From the NCBI GenBank assembly GCA_023430065.1, contig JAEZCG010000083.1, positions 1 through 32,301 on the forward strand: a DNA stretch of 32,301 nucleotides. The letters are read 5' to 3'. Under the pieces are notes generated by a model, which made no database searches, was not told where the DNA came from, and worked only from the letters and a program-made list of their open reading frames with translations. The translations under genes and the position numbers were made by a program. This document shows, piece by piece, positions 8,270-17,054 of this stretch (position 1 is the stretch's first letter; each line of letters begins with the position of its first letter). The stretch comes from Pseudomonadota bacterium. GTDB lineage: Bacteria > Pseudomonadota > Gammaproteobacteria > Burkholderiales > SHXO01.

Positions 8270-9463
8270 TCAGATCGCCCCCTCCGCGCGCAGCGCCTCG
8301 ATCTGCGCTGCGTCGTAGCCGAGTTCACCCAGGATCTCGTCGTTGTGTGCGCCTGCCGCGGGAAGCGGCGCGGCGACCTGCGGCGGCGTGCGCGTCGGTC
8401 TCGCTGCGTTCGCGATGACGCGAATCTCCCCCAGTTCCGGATGCGACACCGGTGTGGCGATGCCCAGATGGCGCACCTGTTCGTCCGCGAAGACCTGGTC
8501 CATGCGGTAGATCGGACCGCAGGGAATGCCGGCCGCGTTCAAGCGCTCGATCCAGTCGGCGCTGGTGCGCGTGCGCAGCGCCTGCGACAGCTCGGTATTG
8601 AGCTGCACGCGGTGCTTCGAGCGTCCGGATTCGTCGGCGAACTCCTCGCGCGCGAGCAGATCCTCCCGGTCGAGCGTGGCGCACAGGCGCTGCCACATCT
8701 GGCTGCCGGTGGCGGCGACGTTGATGTAGCCGTCCTGCGTGGGATACGCGGACGTAGGCATGCTCGTCGGATGATCGTTGCCCATGGGCTGAGGCACCTC
8801 GCCCCCGATCAAGTGGCGCGCAGCCTGAAAATCCATCAACGCCACCCCGGCATGCAGCAGCGAGGACTGCACCCACTGCCCGCGACCGCTGCGTTCGCGC
8901 TCGAGCAGAGCAGTCATCACCGCCAGGGCGGCGAACAGCCCGGCCGCCATGTCGACCACCGCCGCGCCGGCGCGGGTGGGCGGGCCGCCCGGATGGCCGG
9001 TCACCGACATCAGCCCGCTCATGCCCTGCGCGATCTGGTCGAAGCCCGGACGGTCCCGGTAGGGGCCATCCTGGCCGAAGCCCGAGATGCTGGCCAGCAC
9101 GACGCGCGGATTGATCGCGGCCAGCCGCTCGTAGTCGATGCTCAGGCGGTGCTTGACGTCGGGCCGGAAGTTCTCCACCACCACGTCGGCCGTCTCCACC
9201 AGCCGGCGGAACACGCGCAGTCCCCCTTCGCTCTTGAGGTTGAGCGTCAGTGAGCGCTTGTTGCGATGCAGGTTCTGCATGTCGGCACCCAGCCGCGGGC
9301 CGGTCGCGAGCTCCGGCCGGCCGCTGCTCGCCGGCGCCTCGATCTTGATCACGTCGGCACCGAAGTCGGCGAACTGCCGCACGCAGGTCGGCCCCGCCCG
9401 CACCTGGCTGAGATCGAGAATGCGCAGGTGCGCGAGGGCACCGGTGGTCATGGGGCGCGGCAT
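8270..9463 (-). CDS. CaiB/BaiF family (class III) CoA-transferase
   Basis: The frame is open further upstream, but residues before MPRP do not resemble the family, so the ATG at 9463 (397 residues) is preferred; the ATG at 9451 is an alternative. Neither has a good ribosome-binding site. Family features are the N-terminal LDLSQVRAGP motif (16-25), FGADVIKIE at 34-42, the RNKRSL segment (67-72), and Asp171 in VVDMAAG, which corresponds to the catalytic aspartate that carries CoA as a thioester in formyl-CoA transferase. The length fits the family. Members move CoA between carboxylic acids, for example in carnitine, oxalate and aromatic acid metabolism. The following crotonase and PhyH genes suggest a small pathway that activates an organic acid to its CoA ester. 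The exact substrate cannot be assigned. Confidence 0.9.
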   Translation of the reverse strand: MPRPMTTGALAHLRILDLSQVRAGPTCVRQFADFGADVIKIEAPASSGRPELATGPRLGADMQNLHRNKRSLTLNLKSEGGLRVFRRLVETADVVVENFRPDVKHRLSIDYERLAAINPRVVLASISGFGQDGPYRDRPGFDQIAQGMSGLMSVTGHPGGPPTRAGAAVVDMAAGLFAALAVMTALLERERSGRGQWVQSSLLHAGVALMDFQAARHLIGGEVPQPMGNDHPTSMPTSAYPTQDGYINVAATGSQMWQRLCATLDREDLLAREEFADESGRSKHRVQLNTELSQALRTRTSADWIERLNAAGIPCGPIYRMDQVFADEQVRHLGIATPVSHPELGEIRVIANAARPTRTPPQVAAPLPAAGAHNDEILGELGYDAAQIEALRAEGAI

Positions 9464-9528
9464 GGTGTCGGGGCTGACGGGTTCGTCACAGGTTATACAC
9501 GAACGTCGATTTTGCGCACAATCCGCGG

Positions 9529-10170
9529 ATGGATGCAGATCTCCTGCGACTGCTGCTGACCGCCTTCGTGACACTGCTGGTGGTGGTCGACCCGATCGGC
9601 GTCGCGCCGATGTTCGTCGCCATGACGCACGCGCAGCCCGAGGAGGCGCGGCGCACGACGCTCGCGCGCGCGGTATTCATCGCGCTCGTGGTGACGCTGT
9701 TCTTCCTGCTGGCCGGCCGCGCGCTGCTGCAACTGCTCGGCGTGACCGTGCACGCGTTCGCCATCAGCGGCGGCATCCTGCTGTTCGCCACGGCGATGCC
9801 GATGCTGTTCGGCCATCGGCCGGTGCTGCAGGGCCCCGAGCACGGGCAGGTCGGCCGCGAAGGGGACGACGTGGCGGTCTTCCCGCTCGCGATTCCGCTT
9901 CTGTGCGGACCCGGCGCGATCGCCTCGGTCCTGCTGCTCGCCAGCCGGGCGGAGAGCACGCGCGGGGGGACGTTCGCCCTGGTTGCTGCGACGGTGGCCG
10001 TATACGCCGTGTCCTGGGCGGTGCTGCGCGCGGCGGACGCGCTCATGCATCGCCTCGGCGAGCAGCGCATCCACATCGTCACCCGCGTACTGGGGCTGAT
10101 CCTGGCTGCGCTGGCCGTGCAGTTCGTGCTGGACGGCATCGCGCAGTACTACGCGACGCTGCGACGGTGA
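9529..10170 (+). CDS. MarC family integral membrane protein
   Basis: A 213-residue membrane protein with the MarC-family pattern: about six hydrophobic segments, an N-terminal DPIGVAPMF motif near residues 20-28, and a central FPLAIPLLCGPGAI segment (about 121-134) that repeats the pattern, as expected for the internally duplicated fold. MarC proteins sit in the inner membrane; their transport substrate is not established, and the old link to multiple antibiotic resistance is not well supported. The ATG at 9529 has no Shine-Dalgarno, but a CACAAT hexamer lies at 9517-9522, only six bases before it, which would suit a leaderless transcript. It is divergent from the CoA-transferase gene across 65 bp. 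Confidence 0.88.
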   Translation: MDADLLRLLLTAFVTLLVVVDPIGVAPMFVAMTHAQPEEARRTTLARAVFIALVVTLFFLLAGRALLQLLGVTVHAFAISGGILLFATAMPMLFGHRPVLQGPEHGQVGREGDDVAVFPLAIPLLCGPGAIASVLLLASRAESTRGGTFALVAATVAVYAVSWAVLRAADALMHRLGEQRIHIVTRVLGLILAALAVQFVLDGIAQYYATLRR

Positions 10171-10209
10171 ATCGGCCGGTACCGGCAGAGACGATCCGGG
10201 ACATGCGCC

Positions 10210-12639
10210 TCAGCGCGCCTGGAGCCACTGCGCCAAGCCCTCCGCCGTGAGCGGACGGCTGAACAGATAGCCCTGCGCCGCGATGCAGCCGTGGCTGCGC
10301 AGGAAGTCCACTTGCTCGCGCGTCTCCACCGCTTCGGCCACCACGTCCAGGCCCAGGCTGCGCGACATGGTGATGATGGCGGCGACGATGGCAGCATCGT
10401 CGGGATCGGTGCCGATGTCGCGCACCAGGCTGCGATCGATCTTCACGCAGTCGATCGGGAAGCGCTTGAGGTGCGACAGCGACGAATAGCCGGTGCCGAA
10501 GTCGTCGATGGTCACCGCCATGCCGCTGGCCTTGAGCCGGCGCAACGCTTCGCCCGTGCGCTCGGACTCGTCCAGGAGCGCGGCTTCCGGAACGTCCACA
10601 CCGAGCCGTCGGGGATCCACGCCTGCCGTCTGCAGTGCCTGCAGCAGGCACTCGATCAGCTTGGCCTCGCGCAGCTGGCGCGCGGAGAGGTTGACGGCCA
10701 CCCGCCCCCCCAGGGCATCGTCGAGCAGTTGGATCTCCTCGGCCAGGCGCGTGAACACCCATTCGCCGATCGGCAGGATCAGTCCGGTCTCCTCCGCCAC
10801 GGGCACGAACGAGCCCGGTGAGACCTCGCCCAGGTCAGGATGCTTCCAGCGCAGCAGGCACTCGGCGCCACGCGGCGTGCCGGCTTCCAGCGCAACCAGG
10901 GGCTGGTAGACCAGACGGAACTCGCCGCGCTCCAGCGCGCGCCGCAACCCGGAGACGAACACCATGCGCTCGAAGGCACGCGCGTTCATATCCTCGCGGA
11001 AGAACTGGAAGCCGTTGCGTCCGTGCTCCTTCACCTTGTACATCGCGGTGTCGGCGTTCTTGATCAGTTCGGTGATGGTGGTGCCGTCGTTCGGGTAGAT
11101 GCTGATGCCGACGCTGGCCGTGATCTCCAACCTGTGCTGGCCGAGCTGATAAGGCTCGGAGATCGACTGGACCAGGCGCTGTGCCGTGCTCACCAGCGCC
11201 TCCGGATCGGCGAAATCCTCCACGTACACCGTGAACTCGTCGCCCCCCAGGCGGCACACCACGTCCTCCTGCCGCACGCTCGCCTTCAGCCGCCGTGCCA
11301 CCTCGGCCAGCAGCTGATCGCCGGTGTCGTGACCGAGGGTGTCGTTGATCGTCTTGAAATTGTCCAGGTCGATGAAGATCAACGCGAGCCGGCGGTGGTG
11401 CCGCGCGGCCCGGTCGAGACCGACCTTGAGCTGTGACATGAAGAGGTTGCGGTTGCCCAGGCCGGTGAGCGCATCGTAATTCGCCAGGTACTCGAGCTGC
11501 TCCTGCGAGCGCTTGATGTGCGAGATGTCGCGCATCACCCCGACGTGATTGATCACCACGCCCTCGTCGTCGCGCACCGCGCTCATGGTCATCAGGCACG
11601 CCGCCTCCTCCCCGTCCCGGCTGCGCGCCCACATTTCACCCTGCCAGCGGCCGGTGGCATGCACCTTTTCCCAAAGCTGCGCGAAGAAGCGCGGGTCGTG
11701 GCGCTTGCCGGCCAGCACCGAGATGCGCTGTCCGCGCAGCTCGTCGCCGCGATACCCGCTCATCTGCTCGAAAGCCGGGTTCACCGCAATGATGCGCTCG
11801 GCCGGATCGGTGACGACGATGCCCTCGTCGGTGCTCTCGAACACGCGCGCCGCCAGGCGCAGCTCGTCCTCCAGCCGCTTCTGCTGCGTCACGTCGCGGC
11901 AGATGACCACCAGGCAGGGGCGTCCCCCGACCTCCACGCGCTCCGCCGACAGCTGGCTGACGCGCACCTCGCCATCCCGACGGCGGATGTGGGCGAGGAA
12001 ACCCTCGACCCGCGACTGGCGCGTCAACCGCTCGAGCAGCGCACGACGCTCGAGGTTGTCGGCCCACATGCCCAGATCGAGCGCGGAGCGACCCAGCACC
12101 TCCGCACGCGAGTAGCCGGTGACGCGCTCGAACGCCTCGTTGACGTCGAGGTAGACACCGTCGCGCTCGGTGGTGATCGAGATCGATTCCGGACAGTTGC
12201 GGAAGATGGTGGCGAACTTCGCCTCGGAATCGCGCAGCGCCGCGAGCACACGCTTGCGTTGCGTGATGTCGATGACGCTGCCGCGCACCAGCGAACGGTG
12301 CTGGTCGGGAAGACGCACCAGGCGCACCTCGCAGACGATGTCCTCGCCGGCGGCATTGCGATGCACCCACTCGAACACGGGCGCTTCGCCCTTCACCGCA
12401 CGCGCCACATATTGCGCGGCCAGTTCGTTGGCATCCCGCCCGTCCGCCTGGATCGGCGACGACAGCTGGGCCGGGGAGAGACGGTAGAGCTCGTCGCGCG
12501 AAAGGCCGAACAGGCGCAGCGCGTTCTGGTTGGCATCCACGATACGGCCGAGGTCGACGTCGAGCACGACGATGGCCTCCGGGGCGTGCTCCACCAGCGT
12601 GCGGTATCGGGCCTCCTGCAGATCCTCCACTTCGCTCAA
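10210..12639 (-). CDS. PAS-PAS-PAS-GGDEF-EAL cyclic-di-GMP signalling protein
   Basis: This 809-residue protein has three PAS sensor regions (about 10-130, 136-257 and 262-380), a GGDEF domain (about 383-550) and an EAL domain (about 560-805). The diguanylate cyclase motif GGDEF is intact at 465-469, and an RxxD inhibitory site (456-459) lies the usual five residues before it. In the EAL domain the signature reads ECLLR at 593-597, keeping the metal-binding Glu, and the DDFGTGYSS loop is present, so phosphodiesterase activity is also plausible. No membrane segment or signal peptide is seen, so it probably senses cytosolic cues such as redox state or ligands. The start is the TTG at 12639, set by an AAGGAG site six bases upstream; a GTG three codons later lacks such support. 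It stands alone and is convergent with the MarC gene. Confidence 0.92.
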   Translation of the reverse strand: MSEVEDLQEARYRTLVEHAPEAIVVLDVDLGRIVDANQNALRLFGLSRDELYRLSPAQLSSPIQADGRDANELAAQYVARAVKGEAPVFEWVHRNAAGEDIVCEVRLVRLPDQHRSLVRGSVIDITQRKRVLAALRDSEAKFATIFRNCPESISITTERDGVYLDVNEAFERVTGYSRAEVLGRSALDLGMWADNLERRALLERLTRQSRVEGFLAHIRRRDGEVRVSQLSAERVEVGGRPCLVVICRDVTQQKRLEDELRLAARVFESTDEGIVVTDPAERIIAVNPAFEQMSGYRGDELRGQRISVLAGKRHDPRFFAQLWEKVHATGRWQGEMWARSRDGEEAACLMTMSAVRDDEGVVINHVGVMRDISHIKRSQEQLEYLANYDALTGLGNRNLFMSQLKVGLDRAARHHRRLALIFIDLDNFKTINDTLGHDTGDQLLAEVARRLKASVRQEDVVCRLGGDEFTVYVEDFADPEALVSTAQRLVQSISEPYQLGQHRLEITASVGISIYPNDGTTITELIKNADTAMYKVKEHGRNGFQFFREDMNARAFERMVFVSGLRRALERGEFRLVYQPLVALEAGTPRGAECLLRWKHPDLGEVSPGSFVPVAEETGLILPIGEWVFTRLAEEIQLLDDALGGRVAVNLSARQLREAKLIECLLQALQTAGVDPRRLGVDVPEAALLDESERTGEALRRLKASGMAVTIDDFGTGYSSLSHLKRFPIDCVKIDRSLVRDIGTDPDDAAIVAAIITMSRSLGLDVVAEAVETREQVDFLRSHGCIAAQGYLFSRPLTAEGLAQWLQAR

Positions 12640-12645
12640 ACGCTT

Positions 12646-12651
12646 CTCCTT
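12646..12651 (-). promoter_or_regulatory. Ribosome-binding site deciding a TTG start
   Basis: AAGGAG on the minus strand lies six bases before the TTG at 12639. It is the best Shine-Dalgarno match near this gene's N-terminus and supports TTG initiation for the GGDEF-EAL protein. Confidence 0.7.
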
Positions 12652-12764
12652 CTACGGACGCGGTCCGCGCCGGCGACCATTGTATGGCGAGTCCGCGCGC
12701 CACAGCACCGACCGGCCGCCTTCGACGCATGGCGGCAACAGGCCTCCCCCCAGCGGCTGCAGCC

Positions 12765-12783
12765 AAATAACGGGTGGGCATTA
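12765..12783 (+). promoter_or_regulatory. Candidate CysB (LysR-type) box upstream of sbp
   Basis: AAAT and ATTA flank 11 bases (12769-12779), the T-N11-A form of LysR-type boxes, with AAT/ATT symmetry. Its centre lies about 62 bases before the start site expected from the GATAAT hexamer at 12824-12829, the usual distance for LysR-type activation. Assignment to CysB is inferred from the sbp context and from similar boxes before cysB and cysI. Confidence 0.35.
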
Positions 12784-12823
12784 GGAAGGAAGATCAAATT
12801 CGTTCTAAGGCGGATGGCGCTTG

Positions 12824-12829
12824 GATAAT
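12824..12829 (+). promoter_or_regulatory. -10 element for sbp-cysTWA
   Basis: GATAAT matches the sigma70 -10 consensus at five of six positions. No good -35 hexamer is present at 17 bp, as is common for promoters that need an activator. This gives a leader of about 65 bases before sbp. Confidence 0.45.
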
Positions 12830-12903
12830 GTTCATCCGGCCGCCGTGAGGGCGGTTGAGTCGATTCCATCCACGCCTCTACGACCTCGTTCCCGACCTTG
12901 CAG

Positions 12904-13938
12904 ATGCCACATCGTCCCATCGAGCGCCGGATTGCGCACGCCGTCTGCGCGCTGCTCGCCGCAGGGCTCGTCCTGGCTGGCGCGCCGACGCCCGCGCGGG
13001 CGCAAGACACGCTGCTCAACGTCTCCTACGACGTCACGCGCGAGTTCTACAAGGACTACAACGCCGCCTTCGCCCGCCACTGGAGGGAGAAGACCGGGCG
13101 CACGGTGGCGGTGCGGCAGTCGCACGGCGGCTCGAGCAAGCAGGCGCGCGCGGTGGCCGACGGGCTCGAGGCGGACGTCGTCAGCATGAACCAGGCGAGC
13201 GACGTCGACATCCTGCACGCGCGCGGCAAGCTGATTCCGGCCGACTGGGCGAAGCGCTTTCCAAACGGCAGCGTCCCCTATATGTCCACCACGGTGTTCC
13301 TGGTGCGCAAGGGCAACCCCAGAAACGTGCGCGACTGGAACGACCTGGTGCGCCCCGACGTCAAGGTCATCCTCCCCAACCCCAAGACCTCCGGAAACGG
13401 CCGCTACAGCTACCTGGCGGCATGGGGCTACGTGCTCGAGAGCGACGGCGACGCGGCCAGGGCGCGCGATTTCGTCGGCCGCCTGCTGAAGAACGTGCCG
13501 GTACTGGACGGCGGCGGGCGGGGCGCAACGACCACTTTCACGCAACGCGGCATCGGCGACGTGCTGCTGACCTTCGAGAACGAGGTCGAGCTGATCGAGA
13601 ACGAGCTGGGCAAGGGCAGGTTCGAGGTGGTGATTCCTTCGGTGAGCATCGTCGCGGAGAATCCGGTTGCGGTGGTGGACAAGGTAGTGGACAAGCGCGG
13701 CTCGCGCGCGCTCGCGCAGGCCTATCTCGAGTACCTGTATTCGCCGCAAGGGCAGGAGATCGTCGCCCGCCACAATTTCCGCCCTGCCAATGCCGAAACG
13801 TTCGCCCGGCACAAGCAGCGCTTCGCGGCCCTTCGGCTGTTCACCGTCCAGGAGACATTCGGCGGCTGGCAACAGGCGCAGAAGCAGCACTTCGCCGACG
13901 GCGCGATCCTCGACCAGCTGCTGGCCGGCAATCGCTGA
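12904..13938 (+). CDS. sbp: Sulfate ABC transporter, periplasmic sulfate-binding protein
   Basis: The 344-residue product from the ATG at 12904 has a signal peptide (basic n-region, hydrophobic residues about 12-26, cleavage expected after ARA at 33, before QDT). A TTG two codons earlier is an alternative start; no strong ribosome-binding site is seen. The mature part has the sulfate-binding protein pattern: LLNVSYDVTREFY near 37-49, SHGGSSKQARAV (about 75-86), which holds anion-contacting serines and backbone, and NPKTSGNGRYSYL (about 158-170). It captures sulfate (and often thiosulfate) in the periplasm and passes it to CysTWA. It is the first gene of an operon with cysT 12 bp downstream. 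Sbp and CysP are close relatives and the sequence does not clearly separate their preferences. Confidence 0.93.
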   Translation: MPHRPIERRIAHAVCALLAAGLVLAGAPTPARAQDTLLNVSYDVTREFYKDYNAAFARHWREKTGRTVAVRQSHGGSSKQARAVADGLEADVVSMNQASDVDILHARGKLIPADWAKRFPNGSVPYMSTTVFLVRKGNPRNVRDWNDLVRPDVKVILPNPKTSGNGRYSYLAAWGYVLESDGDAARARDFVGRLLKNVPVLDGGGRGATTTFTQRGIGDVLLTFENEVELIENELGKGRFEVVIPSVSIVAENPVAVVDKVVDKRGSRALAQAYLEYLYSPQGQEIVARHNFRPANAETFARHKQRFAALRLFTVQETFGGWQQAQKQHFADGAILDQLLAGNR

Positions 13939-13950
13939 GGAAGACGCGCC

Positions 13951-14823
13951 ATGACCACCGCATCCACCGTCCTGCCCGCGCCCGCCGTCCACGGCCCCTG
14001 GAAGAAGCCGAGTGTGCTGCCCGGCTTCGGCCTGGCGCTCGGCTTCGCCCTGCTCTACCTGTCGCTGGTCGTGCTCATTCCGTTGTCGGCCACCTTCCTG
14101 AAATCCGCGACGCTCGGATGGGAGGCCTTCTGGGCGACGGTCACCGCGCCACGCGTGCTTGCCGCGCTGCGCCTGTCCTTCGGGGCCTCGCTGATCGCGG
14201 CCACGTTCAACGCCGTGTTCGGCCTGCTCGTGGCCTGGGTGCTGGTGCGCTACCGCTTCCCCGGACGCCGGATCGCTGATGCGATGGTCGACCTGCCCTT
14301 CGCGCTGCCCACCGCGGTCGCCGGCATCGCGCTCACCGCCGTGTACGCGGGCAACGGCTGGATCGGCCAGTACCTCGAGCCGCTCGGCATCGAGGTCGCG
14401 TTCGCGCCGCTGGGCGTGGTGGTGGCGCTGACCTTCATCGGCCTGCCCTTCGTGGTGCGCACGGTGCAGCCGGTGCTGGAGGACCTCGAACCGGAACTCG
14501 AGGAGGCCGCCGCCACACTGGGCGCGAATCGCCTGCAGACGTTCCGGCGGGTGATCCTGCCCGCCGTCACGCCAGCCCTGCTCACCGGCTTCACCCTCGC
14601 CTTCGCCCGCGCGGTGGGCGAGTACGGCTCGGTCATCTTCATCGCCGGCAACATGCCGATGGTCTCCGAGATCGCGCCGCTGCTGATCATCATCAAGCTC
14701 GAGCAGTACGACTATGCCGGCGCGACTTCGGTGGCGGTGGTGATGCTGCTCATTTCGTTCGCCCTGCTGCTGCTGATCAATCTGCTGCAGTGGTGGAGCG
14801 CGCGACGCACGGGACGCCTGTGA
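13951..14823 (+). CDS. cysT: Sulfate ABC transporter permease CysT (CysU)
   Basis: A 290-residue inner-membrane permease with about six hydrophobic segments. It carries the permease EAA loop, here [18 protein letters not shown] starting near residue 188, which docks on the ATPase CysA. The [12 protein letters not shown] stretch (about 112-123) is characteristic of CysT. It forms the membrane channel together with CysW. The ATG at 13951 lies 12 bases after the sbp stop, and GAGGAAG just before it is an acceptable ribosome-binding site. Only one base separates its stop from the cysW start, so the two subunits are probably made in equal amount. Confidence 0.95.
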   Translation: MTTASTVLPAPAVHGPWKKPSVLPGFGLALGFALLYLSLVVLIPLSATFLKSATLGWEAFWATVTAPRVLAALRLSFGASLIAATFNAVFGLLVAWVLVRYRFPGRRIADAMVDLPFALPTAVAGIALTAVYAGNGWIGQYLEPLGIEVAFAPLGVVVALTFIGLPFVVRTVQPVLEDLEPELEEAAATLGANRLQTFRRVILPAVTPALLTGFTLAFARAVGEYGSVIFIAGNMPMVSEIAPLLIIIKLEQYDYAGATSVAVVMLLISFALLLLINLLQWWSARRTGRL

Positions 14824-14824
14824 C

Positions 14825-15727
14825 ATGAGCGCCGCCACCACTCTTACACTGCCGGCGCCGACCGCCGCCCGCTCCTCCCCCACCGCCGAGCCGCGCCTCG
14901 TGCGCTGGCTGCTCATTGCACTCGCGCTCGGATTCCTCGGCCTGTTCCTGCTGGTGCCGCTGCTGGCGGTGTTCACCGAAGCCCTGCGCAAGGGGGCGGA
15001 GACCTACGTCGCGGCGCTGGTCGAACCCGACGCACTCGCCGCGATCAAGCTCACCCTGCTCATTGCCGCGATCGCGGTGCCCGCGAACCTCGTGTTCGGG
15101 GTCGCGGCGGCCTGGGCGGTCGCCAAGTTCGACTTCCGCGGCAAGAGCCTGCTGATCACGCTGATCGATCTACCCTTCGCCGTCTCGCCGGTGATCGCGG
15201 GCCTGGTCTACGTGTTGATGTTCGGCGCGCAGGGCTGGTTCGGGCCGTGGCTGCAGGAACACGACATCAAGATCGTGTTCGCGGTCCCCGGCATCGTGCT
15301 CGCCACCATGTTCGTCACCGTCCCGTTCATCGCCCGCGAACTGGTCCCGCTCATGCAGGCGCAGGGCACGGAGGAGGAGGAGGCCGCACGCGTACTGGGC
15401 GCTTCCGGCTGGCAGATGTTCTGGCGGGTGACGCTGCCCAACATCAAGTGGGGCCTGCTGTACGGGGTGATCCTGTGCAACGCGCGGGCGATGGGGGAGT
15501 TCGGCGCGGTCTCGGTGGTCTCGGGCCACGTGCGCGGCCTCACCAACACTACCCCGCTGCACGTCGAGATCCTCTACAACGAATACAACTTCGCCGCGGC
15601 CTTCGCGGTGGCCTCGCTGCTCGCCTCGCTGGGACTGGTGACGCTGGTCCTCAAGAGCCTGATCGAATGGAAGACGCGGCGCGAACTCGCGCCGGCCGCG
15701 GCACTGCCTGGAGAACGACCCGCATGA
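14825..15727 (+). CDS. cysW: Sulfate ABC transporter permease CysW
   Basis: A 300-residue permease paired with CysT. About six membrane segments are present, and the EAA loop reads [20 protein letters not shown] near residues 179-198. The [16 protein letters not shown] stretch (about 114-129) and the [11 protein letters not shown] segment (about 223-233) are typical of CysW. The ATG at 14825 lies just after the cysT stop. The last four bases (ATGA) overlap the start of cysA, a usual sign of translational coupling. Gene order sbp-cysT-cysW-cysA is the common one for this importer. Confidence 0.95.
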   Translation: MSAATTLTLPAPTAARSSPTAEPRLVRWLLIALALGFLGLFLLVPLLAVFTEALRKGAETYVAALVEPDALAAIKLTLLIAAIAVPANLVFGVAAAWAVAKFDFRGKSLLITLIDLPFAVSPVIAGLVYVLMFGAQGWFGPWLQEHDIKIVFAVPGIVLATMFVTVPFIARELVPLMQAQGTEEEEAARVLGASGWQMFWRVTLPNIKWGLLYGVILCNARAMGEFGAVSVVSGHVRGLTNTTPLHVEILYNEYNFAAAFAVASLLASLGLVTLVLKSLIEWKTRRELAPAAALPGERPA

Positions 15728-16827
15728 GCATCGAAGTCAACCGCATCACCAAGCGCTTCGGCAGCTTCACGGCGCTGGACGACGTCAGCCTGAGCTTTCC
15801 CTCCGGCCAGCTGGTCGCCCTGCTCGGCCCGTCGGGCTGCGGCAAGACCACGCTCCTGCGCATCATCGCGGGGCTGGAGACGTCCGACGCCGGCTCGGTG
15901 CTGTTTCACGGCGAGGACGCCTCCGACCAGGACGTGCGCGAGCGCCAGGTCGGCTTCGTGTTCCAGCACTACGCGCTGTTCCGGCACATGAGCGTGTTCG
16001 AGAACGTCGCCTTCGGTCTGCGCGTCAAGCCGCGCGCGCAGCGTCCGTCCAAGGCGCAGATTCGCGAGAAGGCGATGGAGTTGCTGGCGCTCGTGCAGCT
16101 CGACTGGCTGGCCGAGCGCTATCCGCACCAGCTCTCCGGCGGACAGCGCCAGCGCATCGCGCTCGCGCGCGCGCTGGCCGTCGAGCCGAAGGTGCTGCTG
16201 CTGGACGAGCCCTTCGGCGCGCTGGATGCGAAGGTGCGCAAGGAACTGCGCCGCTGGCTGCGCCGCCTGCACGACGAGCTGCACATCACCAGCATCTTCG
16301 TCACCCACGACCAGGAAGAGGCGCTCGAGGTCGCCGACCAGGTGGTGCTGATGAACAAGGGCAGAGTCGAGCAGGTCGGCAGCCCGAACGAGGTGTACGA
16401 GCGCCCCGCTTCGCCGTTCGTGTACAGCTTCCTCGGGACCGTCAACGTGTTCCACGGCCGCGCTGCCGGCGGCCGCGTGCATCTGGGACCGGTCTCGCTG
16501 GACGCGTCGCGCCACGCACAGGTGGACGATGACGCGCCGGCGATCGCCTATGCGCGCCCGCACGAGATCGACATCGAGCGCTTCTCGCCCGGCGCGGAAG
16601 GCATCCCCGCCCAGCTCTCCCGGCTGCTGGTGGTGGGCCCGACGGCGCGGCTCGAACTGGAGCGCGAGGACACCGGCGAGATCGTGGAAGCGGAGATTCC
16701 GGCGTCACGCGCCGTGACGCTGGGACTGAAGCTGGGCGAGTGCCTGGTGGTGCGACCGCGCCGCATGCAGGTGTTCGTCGAGCGCGCGGACGCGCTGCCG
16801 TTGCAGGCGCTGACGCTGGAGAGCTGA
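15724..16827 (+). CDS. cysA: Sulfate ABC transporter ATP-binding protein CysA
   Basis: The 367-residue ATPase starts at the ATG at 15724, overlapping the cysW stop by four bases; an open frame exists upstream but lies inside cysW. It has Walker A GPSGCGKT (35-42), the Q-loop at FQHYALF (80-86), the ABC signature LSGGQ (137-141), Walker B LLLDEP (158-163) and the H-loop His195. A C-terminal TOBE-like regulatory region follows from about 240. It hydrolyses ATP at the cytoplasmic face to drive sulfate or thiosulfate import through CysTW. It is the last gene of the operon and is followed by the tandem intergenic repeat; I see no classical terminator with a T-run. Confidence 0.95.
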   Translation: MSIEVNRITKRFGSFTALDDVSLSFPSGQLVALLGPSGCGKTTLLRIIAGLETSDAGSVLFHGEDASDQDVRERQVGFVFQHYALFRHMSVFENVAFGLRVKPRAQRPSKAQIREKAMELLALVQLDWLAERYPHQLSGGQRQRIALARALAVEPKVLLLDEPFGALDAKVRKELRRWLRRLHDELHITSIFVTHDQEEALEVADQVVLMNKGRVEQVGSPNEVYERPASPFVYSFLGTVNVFHGRAAGGRVHLGPVSLDASRHAQVDDDAPAIAYARPHEIDIERFSPGAEGIPAQLSRLLVVGPTARLELEREDTGEIVEAEIPASRAVTLGLKLGECLVVRPRRMQVFVERADALPLQALTLES

Positions 16828-16848
16828 ACGGGAAGCGCCTGGGTAACG

Positions 16849-16988
16849 GCTTCCGCCGGCACGACGGGCTCCCGTCATTCCGGCGAAGGCCGGAATCCAC
16901 GCAGCCGCCCCTGGCCTCGGCTTCCGCCGGGACGATGGCATTCCGGCGTCATTCCGGCGAAAGCCAGGAATCCATCGCGGCCTCCTCG
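16849..16988 (+). repeat. Tandem 70-bp intergenic repeat with GTCATTCCGGCGAA core
   Basis: Two units, starting at 16849 and 16919, follow each other with a period of 70 bp. Each begins with GGCTTCCGCCGG and contains CGTCATTCCGGCGAA (16873 and 16947) followed by GCCGGAATCCA or GCCAGGAATCCA, so each core can form a small hairpin (CCGGC with GCCGG in the first). Similar CATTCCGGCGAA elements are, from memory, dispersed in many proteobacterial genomes. The second copy has diverged at several positions. Confidence 0.8.
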
Positions 16989-17042
16989 GTCAACGGTGTG
17001 CGCCAGGACGGCGAGCTTCACCGACCCATCGCGGCGAAACCG

Positions 17043-17048
17043 TATACT
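17043..17048 (+). promoter_or_regulatory. -10 element close to the MFS gene start
   Basis: TATACT matches the sigma70 -10 consensus at five of six positions and ends six bases before the ATG at 17055. Transcription would start at or next to the ATG, giving a leaderless mRNA, and no Shine-Dalgarno is visible. Confidence 0.4.
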
Positions 17049-17054
17049 CGCCCG

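Noticed and set aside
10175..10186. Perfect 12-bp palindrome GCCGGTACCGGC between the MarC and GGDEF-EAL genes
   Set aside because: No loop and no T-run, so not an intrinsic terminator; a single palindrome in GC-rich DNA is not strong evidence of a site.
12832..14991. 719-codon open frame on the minus strand
   Set aside because: It is antisense to sbp and cysT, which are unmistakable, and its product is low-complexity (His, Gln, Arg, Gly rich).
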